Shown: positions 16,941-26,887, numbered from the stretch's first letter. The stretch: 64,000 nucleotides of DNA from Teredinibacter turnerae (GCF_037935975.1 NZ_CP149817.1:1674001-1738000), one strand, 5' to 3'. The notes: generated from the sequence alone by a model not told the origin. A program made the numbers and translations.

Positions 16941-18092
16941 GGATGCTTCCTTCAAGTCACTTGGTGATGTTTTAAAAAAGGGTGATATCCCCATTTACAA
17001 CGCGCTAGTGAAAAAGCGCTTTTTATTGGTGCATTTCAAAAAGTGTGGGCGCTTCAATCTTCAACGCGCTCTCCCCATTCAATTTGCCGCCAAGCCATTT
17101 GCATAATGTGTTCCCAAAAGAGAGCTATTCTGCCCTGCGACGGGGCTTATCCTATGTGTTGCTGCGCTTGAAAGAAAAAAAATAATTAAATAACAATATG
17201 TTACTTAGTTACTGCTTTACCGCTGCGCGCGGTGTTCGATAGAAAACACGTTCAGAAAAATCGCCATATGCCAGTTTTTAAATGCGCATAGGAACTCGAA
17301 TACACGAAATAGTGAGTCTAACTGGTGCAATATTGCTGTTTGCTGGTGCTTAATATGGTAAGTAATGACCAAATAAAGCCGACAGTAGTGGGGTATGATG
17401 GATCAATATTGGTCCTTAATTGCACCATAATGTGTCTCACGCTGTGTTTCGCGGGTTTGCGTTTAGTCAGATAAACGGGTTTAAGTCTTCGGCTGTGAAT
17501 GCTTGGGAACTGTGTAGAACTCACGGCAGATCGGGAAGCAAAACCTGTTTCGGGCGGGCTGTGAGACGGGGGCGCAACGCCAATGGTGCGCATTAAGAGG
17601 GGGAGCTACCCCTGGCGAAAGGGTGTGCTGGTTTTTGGGGGGAAGGTGTGCTTTTTCTGTGACGCGTAGAAAGTATCTGAGTGGGAAGTGAGCGAACTTT
17701 TTGATAGCGATGAAAACTTAGTTGGCGCCTAAATATAATATAATGGCATATAAAACTTTATTTATTTACGCCAGTTGGTGTCCGTATACCAGTTTACGCA
17801 CCTGTAAATGTGACGTGGGCAAGCACAAAATGTCTACCATGTCACTACCGGAATGTGGTCAAAAAAGCATTTTTTGTTGCAATTTTAGGTGTAATTTTTA
17901 TATTTATATCGCCGAAAGGAATATAAATATTAATTTATATGCTCATTACGGAATATAAGGCTTGTCAAGCCCTCCTTTGGTGCCGAGATACAACCGTTAA
18001 TCTTCTCTGCGTTGGTCAATTGGCAAGCGGTTGCTAAGTTACGTCTAAACCAAACCAGTAAACGAGCGCCTGGTCGCGCGTTAAACAGTGTT
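16941..18092. other. AT-rich intergenic region before the pilus operon
   Basis: This 1.15 kb lies between the divergent porin and fimT genes. No frame in it has protein-like character. It is AT-rich, especially 17160-17420 and 17720-17940. One plausible sigma-70 promoter for the pilus operon is listed separately. I see no RNA gene in it. Confidence 0.6.
17877..17904 (+). promoter_or_regulatory. Candidate promoter of the minor-pilin operon
   Basis: TTGCAA (17877-17882), a 16 bp spacer and TATATT (17899-17904) in very AT-rich DNA. Transcription would begin about 180 nt before fimT. Confidence 0.3.
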
Positions 18093-18671
18093 ATGAAATC
18101 GATCCTAATAAATGCACAGCAACGCGGGTTCACCATTATTGAGTTGATGGTGGTGGTCGCTATTGCTGCAGTACTTATGGTGCTTGCGGTACCAAGCTTC
18201 GAAGACAGTTCCGCAAAGAGCGCCGTTCGTGCAGGTGTGAACAATTTGCAATCCGATCTGGCGTTTGCGCGAAGTACGGCGGTTACCCGCTCTCGCCCTG
18301 TTGCGGTGTGTGCGAGCGATACCAGCGCAGGGAGCACCTGTGGGACCGGCGACTGGAATGAGGGTTGGCTTGTCTTTCTCGATCCTAACTCCAATGGCAC
18401 TTTAGACGCAGGAGAGGAGTTGGTTCGCATAGGTTCCGCGTTGGGACCGCGTATCACTATTTCGCTCGATAACCCGGTGTTGTTTAACGGAAGAGGAATG
18501 AATTCCGCGGTATCCGAATTTGTTATTTGCCGCGCGGGGAGTACAGAAGCGTTATATGCGCGCTCAGTGCTCGTCAATCTGGGTGGTCTGGTACGCGGCT
18601 CGCGTGATAGCGATGGCGATGGTATCCACAACGGTGGCGAAGGCGGAGGTAACCTCTCATGCGGCGGTTAA
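18093..18671 (+). CDS. fimT: Minor pseudopilin GspH/FimT (FimU-like)
   Basis: Type IV pilus minor pilin of 192 aa. The prepilin peptidase site is RG-FTIIEL with E at +5, followed by the hydrophobic helix 'MVVVAIAAVLMVLAVPSF'. The globular domain has the FimT-type 'WLVFLDPNSNGTLDAGEE' loop. The C-terminus is unusual: it carries a DSDGDGIHN repeat-like calcium-binding motif, then glycines and a terminal cysteine. The ATG at 18093 gives the short leader expected before the cleavage site. First gene of fimT-pilVWXY1; it overlaps pilV by 13 bp. Confidence 0.88.
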   Translation: MKSILINAQQRGFTIIELMVVVAIAAVLMVLAVPSFEDSSAKSAVRAGVNNLQSDLAFARSTAVTRSRPVAVCASDTSAGSTCGTGDWNEGWLVFLDPNSNGTLDAGEELVRIGSALGPRITISLDNPVLFNGRGMNSAVSEFVICRAGSTEALYARSVLVNLGGLVRGSRDSDGDGIHNGGEGGGNLSCGG

Positions 18672-19171
18672 ATGCACCCGGGAGTCACTCCCAGAGTGGC
18701 TTCACTCTTATTGAGGTTATTATTTCTTTCGTTGTGCTCGCTGTCGGGCTGCTCGGTGTGGCATCCATGCAAAAGCGTGGTGTCGAAAGTAATCACAATG
18801 CTTACCTACGCACCCAAGCTGTGTCGCTCGCGAATGATATGGCGAGTAGGGTACGGGCAAACACCGCAGGCATGGAGGCTGGTAATTACAACGCGCCCGC
18901 TGCGCAGGAAACCGCTGCGTGCCTGGCGGCTGGTTGTACTGCCGCGCAGATGGCGGGCAACGATTACTTTGAGTGGTCACGAGATATACAAAACATGCTG
19001 CCGCAGGGCGAGGGCGTGGTGTGTTTGGATTCAACGCCGGACGATGGCAGTGATGCGGCAAATGCTAACTGCGATGGTGTGGGTACGGAATTGGCGATAA
19101 AAATCTGGTGGGACGCGATCCCGAGAGATGGTGCCGTCGATCAGCGTTACGCCATTGGCGTCGACATTTAA
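18659..19171 (+). CDS. pilV: Minor pilin PilV
   Basis: Protein of 170 aa with the prepilin motif SG-FTLIEV and the helix 'IISFVVLAVGLLGVASMQ', typical of PilV. 'NHNAYLRTQAVSLANDMASRVRAN' is a conserved PilV/PilX-like feature. In Pseudomonas, PilV joins PilW, PilX, FimU and PilE in a complex that primes pilus assembly and places PilY1 at the tip. Confidence 0.9.
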   Translation: MRRLNAPGSHSQSGFTLIEVIISFVVLAVGLLGVASMQKRGVESNHNAYLRTQAVSLANDMASRVRANTAGMEAGNYNAPAAQETAACLAAGCTAAQMAGNDYFEWSRDIQNMLPQGEGVVCLDSTPDDGSDAANANCDGVGTELAIKIWWDAIPRDGAVDQRYAIGVDI

Positions 19172-19186
19172 CAGCAGGTGTTATTG

Positions 19187-20308
19187 ATGAAAACGGGCAT
19201 CTTCAATAGTCGCGGTTTAACACTTATCGAAATGCTGGTAGCCATGGCGGTCGGCGGGATTATTCTGGCGGGTGGCGTTGTGGTCTACAGTGATCAGGTG
19301 CAAAGCTCCAAGCGCTTATCAGCGTACTCTACCTTGCAAGAGTCGGGTCGGGTGGCGCTGGATATCATCGAGCGCGATATCAGAATGGCTGGTTTTAAAG
19401 GTTGTTTTAGCACCGCGGAAGAAATTGAAAACAATATTGCTGGTGGTGGCCCTGCAACATTTCAACCACAGTTCGGTGTGCAGGGTTGGGAAGCCCCAAA
19501 CACGGCCAACGGTGAAACCATAGCCAATGTGGGTATGACTACCGCAGTGGTCGCGACCAATTCAGGCGGTTGGTTGACCACCGCTGGCAATACCATCGAT
19601 ACCTTAAATGCGATCCCTACGTCCGACATTTTGCGTGTCTGGAGCGCTGGCGATCAGGAAATGGTAGTTGAAAATATTGCCTACGGCGCCGCGCCTATTG
19701 CCGATGTGAGTGATAGCTATCAAGTCGACGCTGGGGATTTTTATATTTTGAGTGACTGCCAGCAGGCGATTATTTTGCAAGCCTGTGCCGTCGGCACTAG
19801 TGGCGCTAACTCGCGATTAACGTTTAGCGATAGCTGTTCTCCCGGCAACGACACACCCATCCCTGAACTGGGTGACAACCCATCGTTAACCCGCCTGGTG
19901 GGAGCTACCTATATCGTTAGCAAGTTAAGTAACAACTCTCGCAACCCCCCATCACTGTTTCGCGCTGAGATGGCGTCGAATGGCGTGATTGGTAATCCGC
20001 AGGAGTTGGTTCAAGGCGTGGAAAGTATGCAGTTGCTCTACGGTGAAAATCTGGATGACGATAACTTCCGCAGTGCCGATGTGTATGTGACGGCGAATAA
20101 TGTTCAGGACTGGAATAACGTTATTAGTGTTCGCGTTTCACTGCTGTTGCAGAGTATCGATAACAATCTCTCTGAAGGGCCGGTGCCATACACCTTTAAC
20201 GGCGTCACCTACGATGGCGCAGGCAATAATCCAGCTGTAGCGGATAACCGTTTGCGCCGCGTATTTACGCGCACAATTACGCTGCGTAACCGTACGCTCG
20301 GGAGTTAG
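19187..20308 (+). CDS. pilW: Minor pilin PilW
   Basis: Minor pilin of 373 aa with the prepilin motif RG-LTLIEM; Leu replaces the common Phe at +1, as is usual in PilW. The helix 'LVAMAVGGIILAGGVVVYSD' and 'SGRVALDIIERDIRMAGF' follow. The ATG at 19187 has AGG 8 bases upstream; a GTG at 19178 would add three residues. It sits between pilV and pilX in the operon. Confidence 0.9.
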   Translation: MKTGIFNSRGLTLIEMLVAMAVGGIILAGGVVVYSDQVQSSKRLSAYSTLQESGRVALDIIERDIRMAGFKGCFSTAEEIENNIAGGGPATFQPQFGVQGWEAPNTANGETIANVGMTTAVVATNSGGWLTTAGNTIDTLNAIPTSDILRVWSAGDQEMVVENIAYGAAPIADVSDSYQVDAGDFYILSDCQQAIILQACAVGTSGANSRLTFSDSCSPGNDTPIPELGDNPSLTRLVGATYIVSKLSNNSRNPPSLFRAEMASNGVIGNPQELVQGVESMQLLYGENLDDDNFRSADVYVTANNVQDWNNVISVRVSLLLQSIDNNLSEGPVPYTFNGVTYDGAGNNPAVADNRLRRVFTRTITLRNRTLGS

Positions 20309-20311
20309 TGA

Positions 20312-20845
20312 ATGAACAGAGCCTCCAACGCAAAAAACCAGCAGGGCGCAACGCTGGCCGTAACATTGGTTCTTCTTCTGATTGTTTCTGTTCTGGGGAT
20401 ATCTGCGGTGCAGTCCTCCCTGGTCGAAGAAAAAATGTCTGGGAATTTGCGCGACAAACATATTGCATTTGAAGCGGCTGAATCCGCGTTAACTGTTGCG
20501 GAGGCTTGGCTGGACGAGCGCGAGAATTACCCAACGCCGACAGCGGCAGGTACAAACAGGGTATGGAATTTTGGCAGTCCTGGGAATTCCGAATGGTGGC
20601 ACACCAACCCGGTTTCCTGGTGGACAAATAACGCTATAAATGCTCCGACGAATACCCTGCAGCAGGCGGCACCCCGGTACATTATTGAAGAACGGGCGTT
20701 CACCCAGCGCGGCGAAAATCTCACCATAGGCACCGGCGCTGTGCGCCAGGGCAAATATTATTACCAGGTCACCAGTCGTGGAAACGGGGGGAGTGCGAAC
20801 ACCCAAGTGCATCTGCGAACCACCTTTGTGAAGCGCTACGATTAA
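20312..20845 (+). CDS. pilX: Minor pilin PilX
   Basis: Protein of 177 aa with the PilX-type N-terminus QG-ATLAVTLVLLLIVSVLG, which lacks Glu at +5. The following 'KHIAFEAAESALTVAEAWL' is the PilX_N signature. It begins 3 bp after pilW and is followed by pilY1. Confidence 0.9.
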   Translation: MNRASNAKNQQGATLAVTLVLLLIVSVLGISAVQSSLVEEKMSGNLRDKHIAFEAAESALTVAEAWLDERENYPTPTAAGTNRVWNFGSPGNSEWWHTNPVSWWTNNAINAPTNTLQQAAPRYIIEERAFTQRGENLTIGTGAVRQGKYYYQVTSRGNGGSANTQVHLRTTFVKRYD

Positions 20846-20883
20846 CGCCGGTGTATCGGCTAAAGCGATCGACGGACTTTGTT

Positions 20884-23800
20884 ATGAGAAATTCAATTAT
20901 TACACGCAGATTTGTCTTCAGGCTCGCCACTATCGCGCTGGCGTTGTTGCCGCTCGATGTCCGAAGTGAGCCTCTGGACTTAGCCGACAAACCGCTGTTT
21001 TTGGGTATCAGTACAGACCCGAACGTATTTTTCGAATTAGATGACTCGGGCTCCATGGACTGGAGCGTGCTCACCGCACCTTATTTCCATTTTTGTCAGT
21101 ACGACCGCGATGCTCCCGGCGCTGGCGGCAGCGGAGATTGTGTGACCAACAAGATGACTGATGGATTGTGGTCGTCCTTCGGTAACAACAATTACCGTAC
21201 GTTTCGTTTTATGTTCTATAACAACGATAATATTTATAACGATTGTAGCGGTAATGGTACCAGCGTGGAAAACTGCGGTGGTTTTCAAACCGCGTTTGAC
21301 AATGACTGGCGTGGTGGTTCTGCCGACTTTAATGTGATGTATTACAGCCCATTCGTGGACTATCAGCCATGGCCTGGCACAGGCTTGGCCGACGCTAGCT
21401 TTTCTAGCGCTCGCAGTAACCCGCAGCCGGAAATTGCTGCAATTGCTGAACGTCAGCAAACGGAAACCGAGTACTACATTCCCGCTCAATCCCGTCGTTG
21501 GGCGCAAGCTGGCTACAGCAATACGCGTAATTTAAGTGGTTTTGTGTATTACGTGTGGGTGGATTCACACGGTTATTCTGGTGATCGTCCACGTCGTGGT
21601 TCGAATATTAACCGCACTGATGGAGCCAACGGTGAAATTGACCTTTGGGATAACTACTATCGTTACACGGTTTATGGCAATGATGTTAGGCGTGAAAAAA
21701 TAGAGTGGGATGTTCGTACCTGGGGTAATAGTAAAGGCCGACTTACCCCCAATGTAACCGAGACGGTCACTTTTAGCGGCAACAGCGAGGAGCCCAATCC
21801 ACCGCAAGGTCAGCCCGCTCGCAGCGCCAACGACATTCGCGCGAATATTGCGAATTGGTACAGCTATTCAAGGAAACGCTCTTATGTTGCCAAAGCTGCG
21901 ATTGGTACGGTGGTCGCTAGTTCGCCCGCGTTTCGCTTTGGTCTCAGCGTGTTAAACAAATCGGATGCGTTGTTTCACGATATGCCTGCGGCGGATATTT
22001 ATCGCTACACGGGTGTGAATACCCAATTGCTGAACGACCTGTACAGCTTTCGCTGGGAATCATACGGTACGCCATTGCGTAACGGGTTAAAAATGGCCGG
22101 TCGTTACTACAAAGGTGAAATAAACAATCATCCAAGCCCGATTGTGCAAAGTTGCCAGCAAAACTTCACAGTGTTGTTTACTGATGGTTACTGGAATGGT
22201 GGCGACCCAGGTGTTGGTGATGCCGACGGCAATGGCCGCAACAATACCGTAGCGGACGTGGCGAAATACTATTACGACCGCGACCTAAGCCCGTTGAGCA
22301 ATGATGTGGTACCTAATGCTTCAGATCCGGCGACTCACCAGCATATGGTGACTTTTCCGGTTGCCTTCGGTTTGACTGGGAATCTCGAGGATACGGATGG
22401 CGACGGCTGGCCAAACCCCGAACTCGATGAAAATGATGAGTGGGGCGGTGACCCATTTGGTTCTGATCTCTCAAAAATCGATGACTTATGGCATGCTGCG
22501 TTTAACAGTAAGGGTGAATATGTTTCCGCTAAAACACCCGAAGACGTTGTTAACAGCCTGGTGAGTGCGTTGAGTGAAATTTCCGGGCGTAACGCGTCCT
22601 CTGCATCCGTTGCGACCAGCACCGGCCAGATTTCGTCAGATACCGCTGTGTTCCAGGCTCAATTCAATAGTGGCGACTGGTCGGGGCAGCTTTACTCCTA
22701 CTCCCTGAATGCTGACGACAGTGTGAATGTGGCTACCCCAAATTGGGAAGCGAGCGAGGTGCTTGATACGCAAAACTTCAACACCGGCCGCACTATCATT
22801 TCGCACAATGGCACCCGCGGTATTCCATTTCGTTTTCCAGCCAACTACCGGTCGCGCGGTGCTAACGAAATGTCAGACTGGGATCTGTACTACTTGATGT
22901 GGGACTCCGCTCCTTATTCGCTGTTAACTACCGATGCCGGACAAATTGCCGCGAACCAGCAGTACGGGACTGACCTGATTAACTACCTGCGCGGTGATCG
23001 TTCCAATGAAGGCGGTAACTCCGGTGATTTGCGCCCGCGCACCACCGTGCTTGGTGACATAGTTGCGTCTGACCCAAAATATGTAGGTCCTCCAGCGTTC
23101 GGTTACCCGGATGACCTGGAGTCTGCAAGCTACGATGCGTTCCGCACCGCACGTGCCAACCGCGCGCCGATGGTATACGTAGGAGCAAACGACGGAATGT
23201 TGCATGGCTTCGCGGCGGCTAACGGTCAGGAAAAGCTCGCCTATGTTCCGCGCCCGGTGTTCAAGAACCTGCACAAGCTGGCAGAGAGTCCCTACGACCA
23301 TAAATATTATGTAGACGCTGCTCCCACTGTGGTCGACGCATTTTGGAATGGGGCATGGCACACGGTACTGGTAGGAGCGCTCGGCCACGGTGGCCAGGGT
23401 ATTTTCGCTTTGGATGTGACCAACCCCGCCAGCTTTTCCGAAGCGAGTGCGAGCAATATCGCACTCTGGGAGTTTACTGATAGCAACGATGCAGACATGG
23501 GGTTCAGTTACAGCGAGCCTTCTATTGCCAAGATGGCGAACGGGCAGTGGGTCGCTGTATTCGGTAATGGTTACAACAATACCGAAAACGATTCAGCGAT
23601 CAGCGCCAGTGGTCATGCCGTGCTCTATATTGTCGATATCGCAACCGGTGCGCTTGTGAAGAAAATCGATACCACAGTTGGCGATACCACAACGCCTAAC
23701 GGGTTGGCGTCGCCAGCGCTGGTGGATGTTAATGGTGATTATGTTGTTGATTACATATACGCCGGGGATCTGCGTGGCAACATGTGGAAGTTTGATGTCA

Positions 23801-24621
23801 CCGATACCTCTCCGAACAACTGGGACGTGGCCTGGACCAGTGGTGGCAACAAATACCCGCTTTTTAACGCAGGCATTGGTCACCCCATAACGACGCGCCC
23901 CTCTGTTGGTCTGCACCCAACCGCCGCCGGCCAGCTCGTGTACTTTGGTACAGGCAAATATATCGAGACCCACGACAATACGGCAGATCTACAGCCGGAT
24001 CAGAGCTTTTACGCGATCTGGGACAAAAATCTGGATACCGGAGTCAGCGGTGCAGCGGTACGCCGAGCCGAGCTGTTAGGTCAGGAAATTGCCGATGAGA
24101 TCACCACAACCATTGGTGGCTACAACTACGACTTGCGTTTAACCTCGGATAACCCAATCGATTGGAGCAGCCACCTGGGATGGTATATCGACCTGGTAAA
24201 CCGCAATACGAGCCCAGTGGACAACCTGGGTGAACGCCAGGTTACAGAGTCCTTGTTGCGCAACGGGCGAATTATCTTCTCGACTCATGTGCCGAGCTCC
24301 GCGCCCTGTTCTCCCGGCGGAAGCAGTTGGTTGATGGAGTTGGATGCGTATACGGGAGGTCACCTGGACGAAGCGCCGTTCGACCTGGACCGTAACCATG
24401 TTTTTGATGACGCGGATTACGACTACAACACGCCAGGTGTTGAAGATGTCCCCCCCGGTGGCTTGCGCCCTCAGGAAGGCATTATCAGCTCCCCTGGTGT
24501 ATTGCGTGACAACAATCGTGAAGTTAAATACTTGAGTGGTTCGACCGGCGCTATCAGTGATTTCGCTGAGAGTACCGGTGCTCAGAATATAGGCCGACAA
24601 TCCTGGCGCGAGCTGGAATAG
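20884..24621 (+). CDS. pilY1: Pilus tip adhesin / assembly factor PilY1
   Basis: Large exported protein of 1245 aa with a signal peptide (residues about 1-28). The N-terminal half resembles a von Willebrand A domain, with a metal-site-like DDSGSM at 53-58. The C-terminal half is the PilY1 beta-propeller. It includes 'VYVGANDGMLHGF', 'GALGHGGQGIFALDV', and a DVNGDYVVD loop near residue 950 that corresponds to the calcium-binding loop of Pseudomonas PilY1. Further acidic loops lie near 503 (DTDGDGWPN) and near the C-terminus (DLDRNHVFDDADYD). PilY1 acts in pilus extension, adhesion and surface sensing. I prefer the ATG at 20884 over the GTG at 20851 because it gives a normal signal peptide. Confidence 0.9.
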   Translation: MRNSIITRRFVFRLATIALALLPLDVRSEPLDLADKPLFLGISTDPNVFFELDDSGSMDWSVLTAPYFHFCQYDRDAPGAGGSGDCVTNKMTDGLWSSFGNNNYRTFRFMFYNNDNIYNDCSGNGTSVENCGGFQTAFDNDWRGGSADFNVMYYSPFVDYQPWPGTGLADASFSSARSNPQPEIAAIAERQQTETEYYIPAQSRRWAQAGYSNTRNLSGFVYYVWVDSHGYSGDRPRRGSNINRTDGANGEIDLWDNYYRYTVYGNDVRREKIEWDVRTWGNSKGRLTPNVTETVTFSGNSEEPNPPQGQPARSANDIRANIANWYSYSRKRSYVAKAAIGTVVASSPAFRFGLSVLNKSDALFHDMPAADIYRYTGVNTQLLNDLYSFRWESYGTPLRNGLKMAGRYYKGEINNHPSPIVQSCQQNFTVLFTDGYWNGGDPGVGDADGNGRNNTVADVAKYYYDRDLSPLSNDVVPNASDPATHQHMVTFPVAFGLTGNLEDTDGDGWPNPELDENDEWGGDPFGSDLSKIDDLWHAAFNSKGEYVSAKTPEDVVNSLVSALSEISGRNASSASVATSTGQISSDTAVFQAQFNSGDWSGQLYSYSLNADDSVNVATPNWEASEVLDTQNFNTGRTIISHNGTRGIPFRFPANYRSRGANEMSDWDLYYLMWDSAPYSLLTTDAGQIAANQQYGTDLINYLRGDRSNEGGNSGDLRPRTTVLGDIVASDPKYVGPPAFGYPDDLESASYDAFRTARANRAPMVYVGANDGMLHGFAAANGQEKLAYVPRPVFKNLHKLAESPYDHKYYVDAAPTVVDAFWNGAWHTVLVGALGHGGQGIFALDVTNPASFSEASASNIALWEFTDSNDADMGFSYSEPSIAKMANGQWVAVFGNGYNNTENDSAISASGHAVLYIVDIATGALVKKIDTTVGDTTTPNGLASPALVDVNGDYVVDYIYAGDLRGNMWKFDVTDTSPNNWDVAWTSGGNKYPLFNAGIGHPITTRPSVGLHPTAAGQLVYFGTGKYIETHDNTADLQPDQSFYAIWDKNLDTGVSGAAVRRAELLGQEIADEITTTIGGYNYDLRLTSDNPIDWSSHLGWYIDLVNRNTSPVDNLGERQVTESLLRNGRIIFSTHVPSSAPCSPGGSSWLMELDAYTGGHLDEAPFDLDRNHVFDDADYDYNTPGVEDVPPGGLRPQEGIISSPGVLRDNNREVKYLSGSTGAISDFAESTGAQNIGRQSWRELE

Positions 24622-24634
24622 GAGAATGACGCCG

Positions 24635-24937
24635 ATGAAAAAGATGTTAATCGTAATAGCTTTATTATTGCCACTGCAGGCGTTTTCTCAGACTTTTTCT
24701 GGGACGCTCGAGGCGTTCGCTTTTCCTGGATCGACTCTGGTAATTGATGGCGTGAATTATAAATTCGATCCGCAAATTAAAATTTATGTGAACGACACCT
24801 TGGCACCGATGGATGCCGCCCGGGCGAACCAAAAAGTCGACTACAAGATAGAGGTTCGCTCAACGGGTGAAAAGTTCGTCTCAGAGATGCGCTTTTTACT
24901 GACTGAAGCCGAAGCAGAAAAGTATATTGTTCACTAA
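24635..24937 (+). CDS. Small exported PilY2-like protein
   Basis: Protein of 100 aa with a signal peptide (MKKMLIVIALLLPLQAFSQ) and a small beta-rich domain containing 'GTLEAFAFPGSTLVIDG'. Its position between pilY1 and pilE is exactly that of pilY2 in P. aeruginosa, whose role in fimbrial biogenesis is poorly defined. Sequence similarity to PilY2 could not be tested, so the name rests on position, size and export signal. The ATG at 24635 has GGAG at 10 bases; the ATG at 24626 is too close to it. Confidence 0.7.
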   Translation: MKKMLIVIALLLPLQAFSQTFSGTLEAFAFPGSTLVIDGVNYKFDPQIKIYVNDTLAPMDAARANQKVDYKIEVRSTGEKFVSEMRFLLTEAEAEKYIVH

Positions 24938-24956
24938 AACGAAGCAGAGTAGGTTT

Positions 24957-25382
24957 ATGAAACATACCGTTAAACGGCAGCAGGGTTTTACCCTTGTCGA
25001 AATTATGATCGTTGTCGTTATTATCGCGATTTTAGCGGGTATTGCTTACCCGTCTTATCAAAACAGCGTGCGCAAGGGGAATCGTGCTGAAGGGATCGAA
25101 GCGTTGCTCAGTGTGGCCCAACGGCAGGAAATGCTCTATTCGCAAACCAACGCTTATTCCACAAACGCACAGCCGTTTGCACCTGTGGCCGCCACGGAAA
25201 CAACACCCAGCGGAAATTATGTGATCTCTGTGGCGCGCGGCGATTGCGGCACCAGTGCGTGTTTTCGTGCAACTGCCACTGCTCAGGGCGTGCAAGCGAA
25301 CGACTCTGAATGCTTGACATTAAGCATCGATAACCTGGGTAACAAAACGTCTACCCCTGCAGGCGGCCGGTGCTGGCGCTAG
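24957..25382 (+). CDS. pilE: Type IV pilin-like protein PilE
   Basis: Minor pilin of 141 aa with the cleavage site QQG-FTLVEIMIVVVIIAILAG and the 'YPSYQNSVRKGNRAEGIEAL' region typical of PilE. Cysteines in 'DCGTSAC' and near the C-terminus (SECLT, GRCWR) could form the D-region disulfide. The ATG at 24957 gives a 9-residue leader. Last gene of the operon; the CYTH gene is convergent 11 bp further on. Confidence 0.9.
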   Translation: MKHTVKRQQGFTLVEIMIVVVIIAILAGIAYPSYQNSVRKGNRAEGIEALLSVAQRQEMLYSQTNAYSTNAQPFAPVAATETTPSGNYVISVARGDCGTSACFRATATAQGVQANDSECLTLSIDNLGNKTSTPAGGRCWR

Positions 25383-25393
25383 ATATCCTGGCG

Positions 25394-25864
25394 CTAGATA
25401 GCGGGAGCGCCATGGGCTGCTAGCGCAGCGTTGCGATAGCGCGGATCGTCGGTTACTTCCTTAGCGAAGTTAAGAGACGGAGTATAGGTTCGCGCTCGTT
25501 GTTCATCGTTGAATTCCACTTCCATCAATAGTAGCCCCGAGAGATCTCCGAGATACTCGTCGATTACCATTTCTCCTTCGTCAATCTCCCTCGTATAACG
25601 CAGTTTTTCGATACGTGCTGCTGCGGTAAATGGCCACAGGATATCAAACAGCGCTTTGTCAATTTCCTGCTCATTTTCTTCTCTTACCAGTCCTGTTCCA
25701 TGCTTGGCGGTAAGTGTGTACTTATTCCCTTTTTTTCGAATGCGCAGATCTTTGTGCTGATCCTTCTGCAAATAACCTTGCAGGATGGTGGCGGGTTGCG
25801 GCCATGTGGCAATGTCTGCGGGTAACTCGTTTAGTAAAAATTTGCGTTCTATCTCTTCGCTCAT
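25394..25864 (-). CDS. CYTH-domain protein (triphosphate-tunnel enzyme)
   Basis: Protein of 156 aa starting with the CYTH signature EIERKFLL (ExExK). It continues with the alternating basic and acidic strands of the triphosphate tunnel ('DLRIRKKGNKYTLTAK', 'KLRYTRE', 'MVIDEYLGDLSGLLLMEVEF'). CYTH proteins of this size often hydrolyse inorganic triphosphate; adenylate-cyclase activity is a less likely alternative. The ATG at 25864 has GGAA 8 bases upstream. Confidence 0.85.
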   Translation of the reverse strand: MSEEIERKFLLNELPADIATWPQPATILQGYLQKDQHKDLRIRKKGNKYTLTAKHGTGLVREENEQEIDKALFDILWPFTAAARIEKLRYTREIDEGEMVIDEYLGDLSGLLLMEVEFNDEQRARTYTPSLNFAKEVTDDPRYRNAALAAHGAPAI

Positions 25865-26014
25865 CAAGGCGGTTCCTCACGTCTGCGGCAGTCTCGTCGC
25901 AGCATAGGCAGCTGCACTTGCGCCGTCAACTCGGTGGTGGTTTGGTTAAACTCGTATGCGAATTGGTGTAGCATGCCTCAACTAAGCCATGAGCCGAATC
26001 GGAGTGGACAATAA

Positions 26015-26887
26015 ATGAGCGACGTACAAATAGCGCTAAAAACCAATGCAAACCTGGGAGAGTGCCCCCGTTGGGACGAGCACGACCAGCGTCTGTATTG
26101 GGTGGATATTAATCAAAAGCAACTGCATCGTTTTAACCCTGTCACTGGTGAAGATGATTTTGTTCAATTTGACGAAGAAATCGGCTGCTTTGCGCTGCGC
26201 GCGCCTGGCAAAGGGTTCGTAATGGGCATGCGGTCAGGCTTCAATTTTATGGAAACATGGGGTTCTGCATTGATTCCCATCGCCGATCCAGAAGCCGAAC
26301 TCACCCACAACCGGTTCAATGATGGACGTTGTGATGCGCGGGGCCGGTTCGTTGCCGGTACGGTTTATCCGCCGAAAGATCGCGATGGTGCAAATCTATG
26401 GAGTTTGGATACAAATCTGAACGTGTCAAAGTTGGCAGATGGCTTGTTAACGTCAAACGGCGCTGCGTTCAGTCCCGACAGTGCGGTGTTTTATTATTCA
26501 GATACACCGAAACATGTGATCTACCGCTGTGACTACGATATTGAGACGGGACACATTAGTAACCGCGAAGTATTTCATCAATTTGAATTCGGTAATGGCC
26601 GACCCGACGGCGCGGCGATAGATGTAGAAGGCTGTTACTGGACAGCACTCTACGAGGGTGGGCGAGTTGTGCGCCTAAGCCCGCAGGGCAAGGTTCTGCA
26701 GGAGATTGCGGTGCCTGCTCGCTGCCCGACCATGGTGGCCTTTGGCGACGAAGATATGCGAACCCTTTATATCACAACCGTCGGCAACCGCCCGGACGAG
26801 GAGCTCAAGGACTATCCAGATTCTGGGTCACTGTTTAAGGTGCGCGTGGAAATTCCTGGAATAGAAGAATACCGGTTCGGTGCTTAA
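26015..26887 (+). CDS. SMP-30/gluconolactonase family lactonase
   Basis: Six-bladed beta-propeller enzyme of 290 aa that hydrolyses sugar lactones. Metal ligands fit the family: Glu in 'LGECPRWDE', Asn in 'TSNGAAFSPD' and Asp in 'RPDGAAIDVEG'. 'RFNDGRCDARGRF' is the substrate-side signature. It stands alone between a CYTH gene and the convergent glucosylglycerate operon; its sugar is not predictable from sequence. Confidence 0.85.
   Translation: MSDVQIALKTNANLGECPRWDEHDQRLYWVDINQKQLHRFNPVTGEDDFVQFDEEIGCFALRAPGKGFVMGMRSGFNFMETWGSALIPIADPEAELTHNRFNDGRCDARGRFVAGTVYPPKDRDGANLWSLDTNLNVSKLADGLLTSNGAAFSPDSAVFYYSDTPKHVIYRCDYDIETGHISNREVFHQFEFGNGRPDGAAIDVEGCYWTALYEGGRVVRLSPQGKVLQEIAVPARCPTMVAFGDEDMRTLYITTVGNRPDEELKDYPDSGSLFKVRVEIPGIEEYRFGA

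Noticed and set aside
17722-17958. Plus-strand frame of 78 codons upstream of the pilus operon
   Set aside because: Very AT-rich, no ribosome-binding site, no recognisable features, and it spans the candidate promoter.
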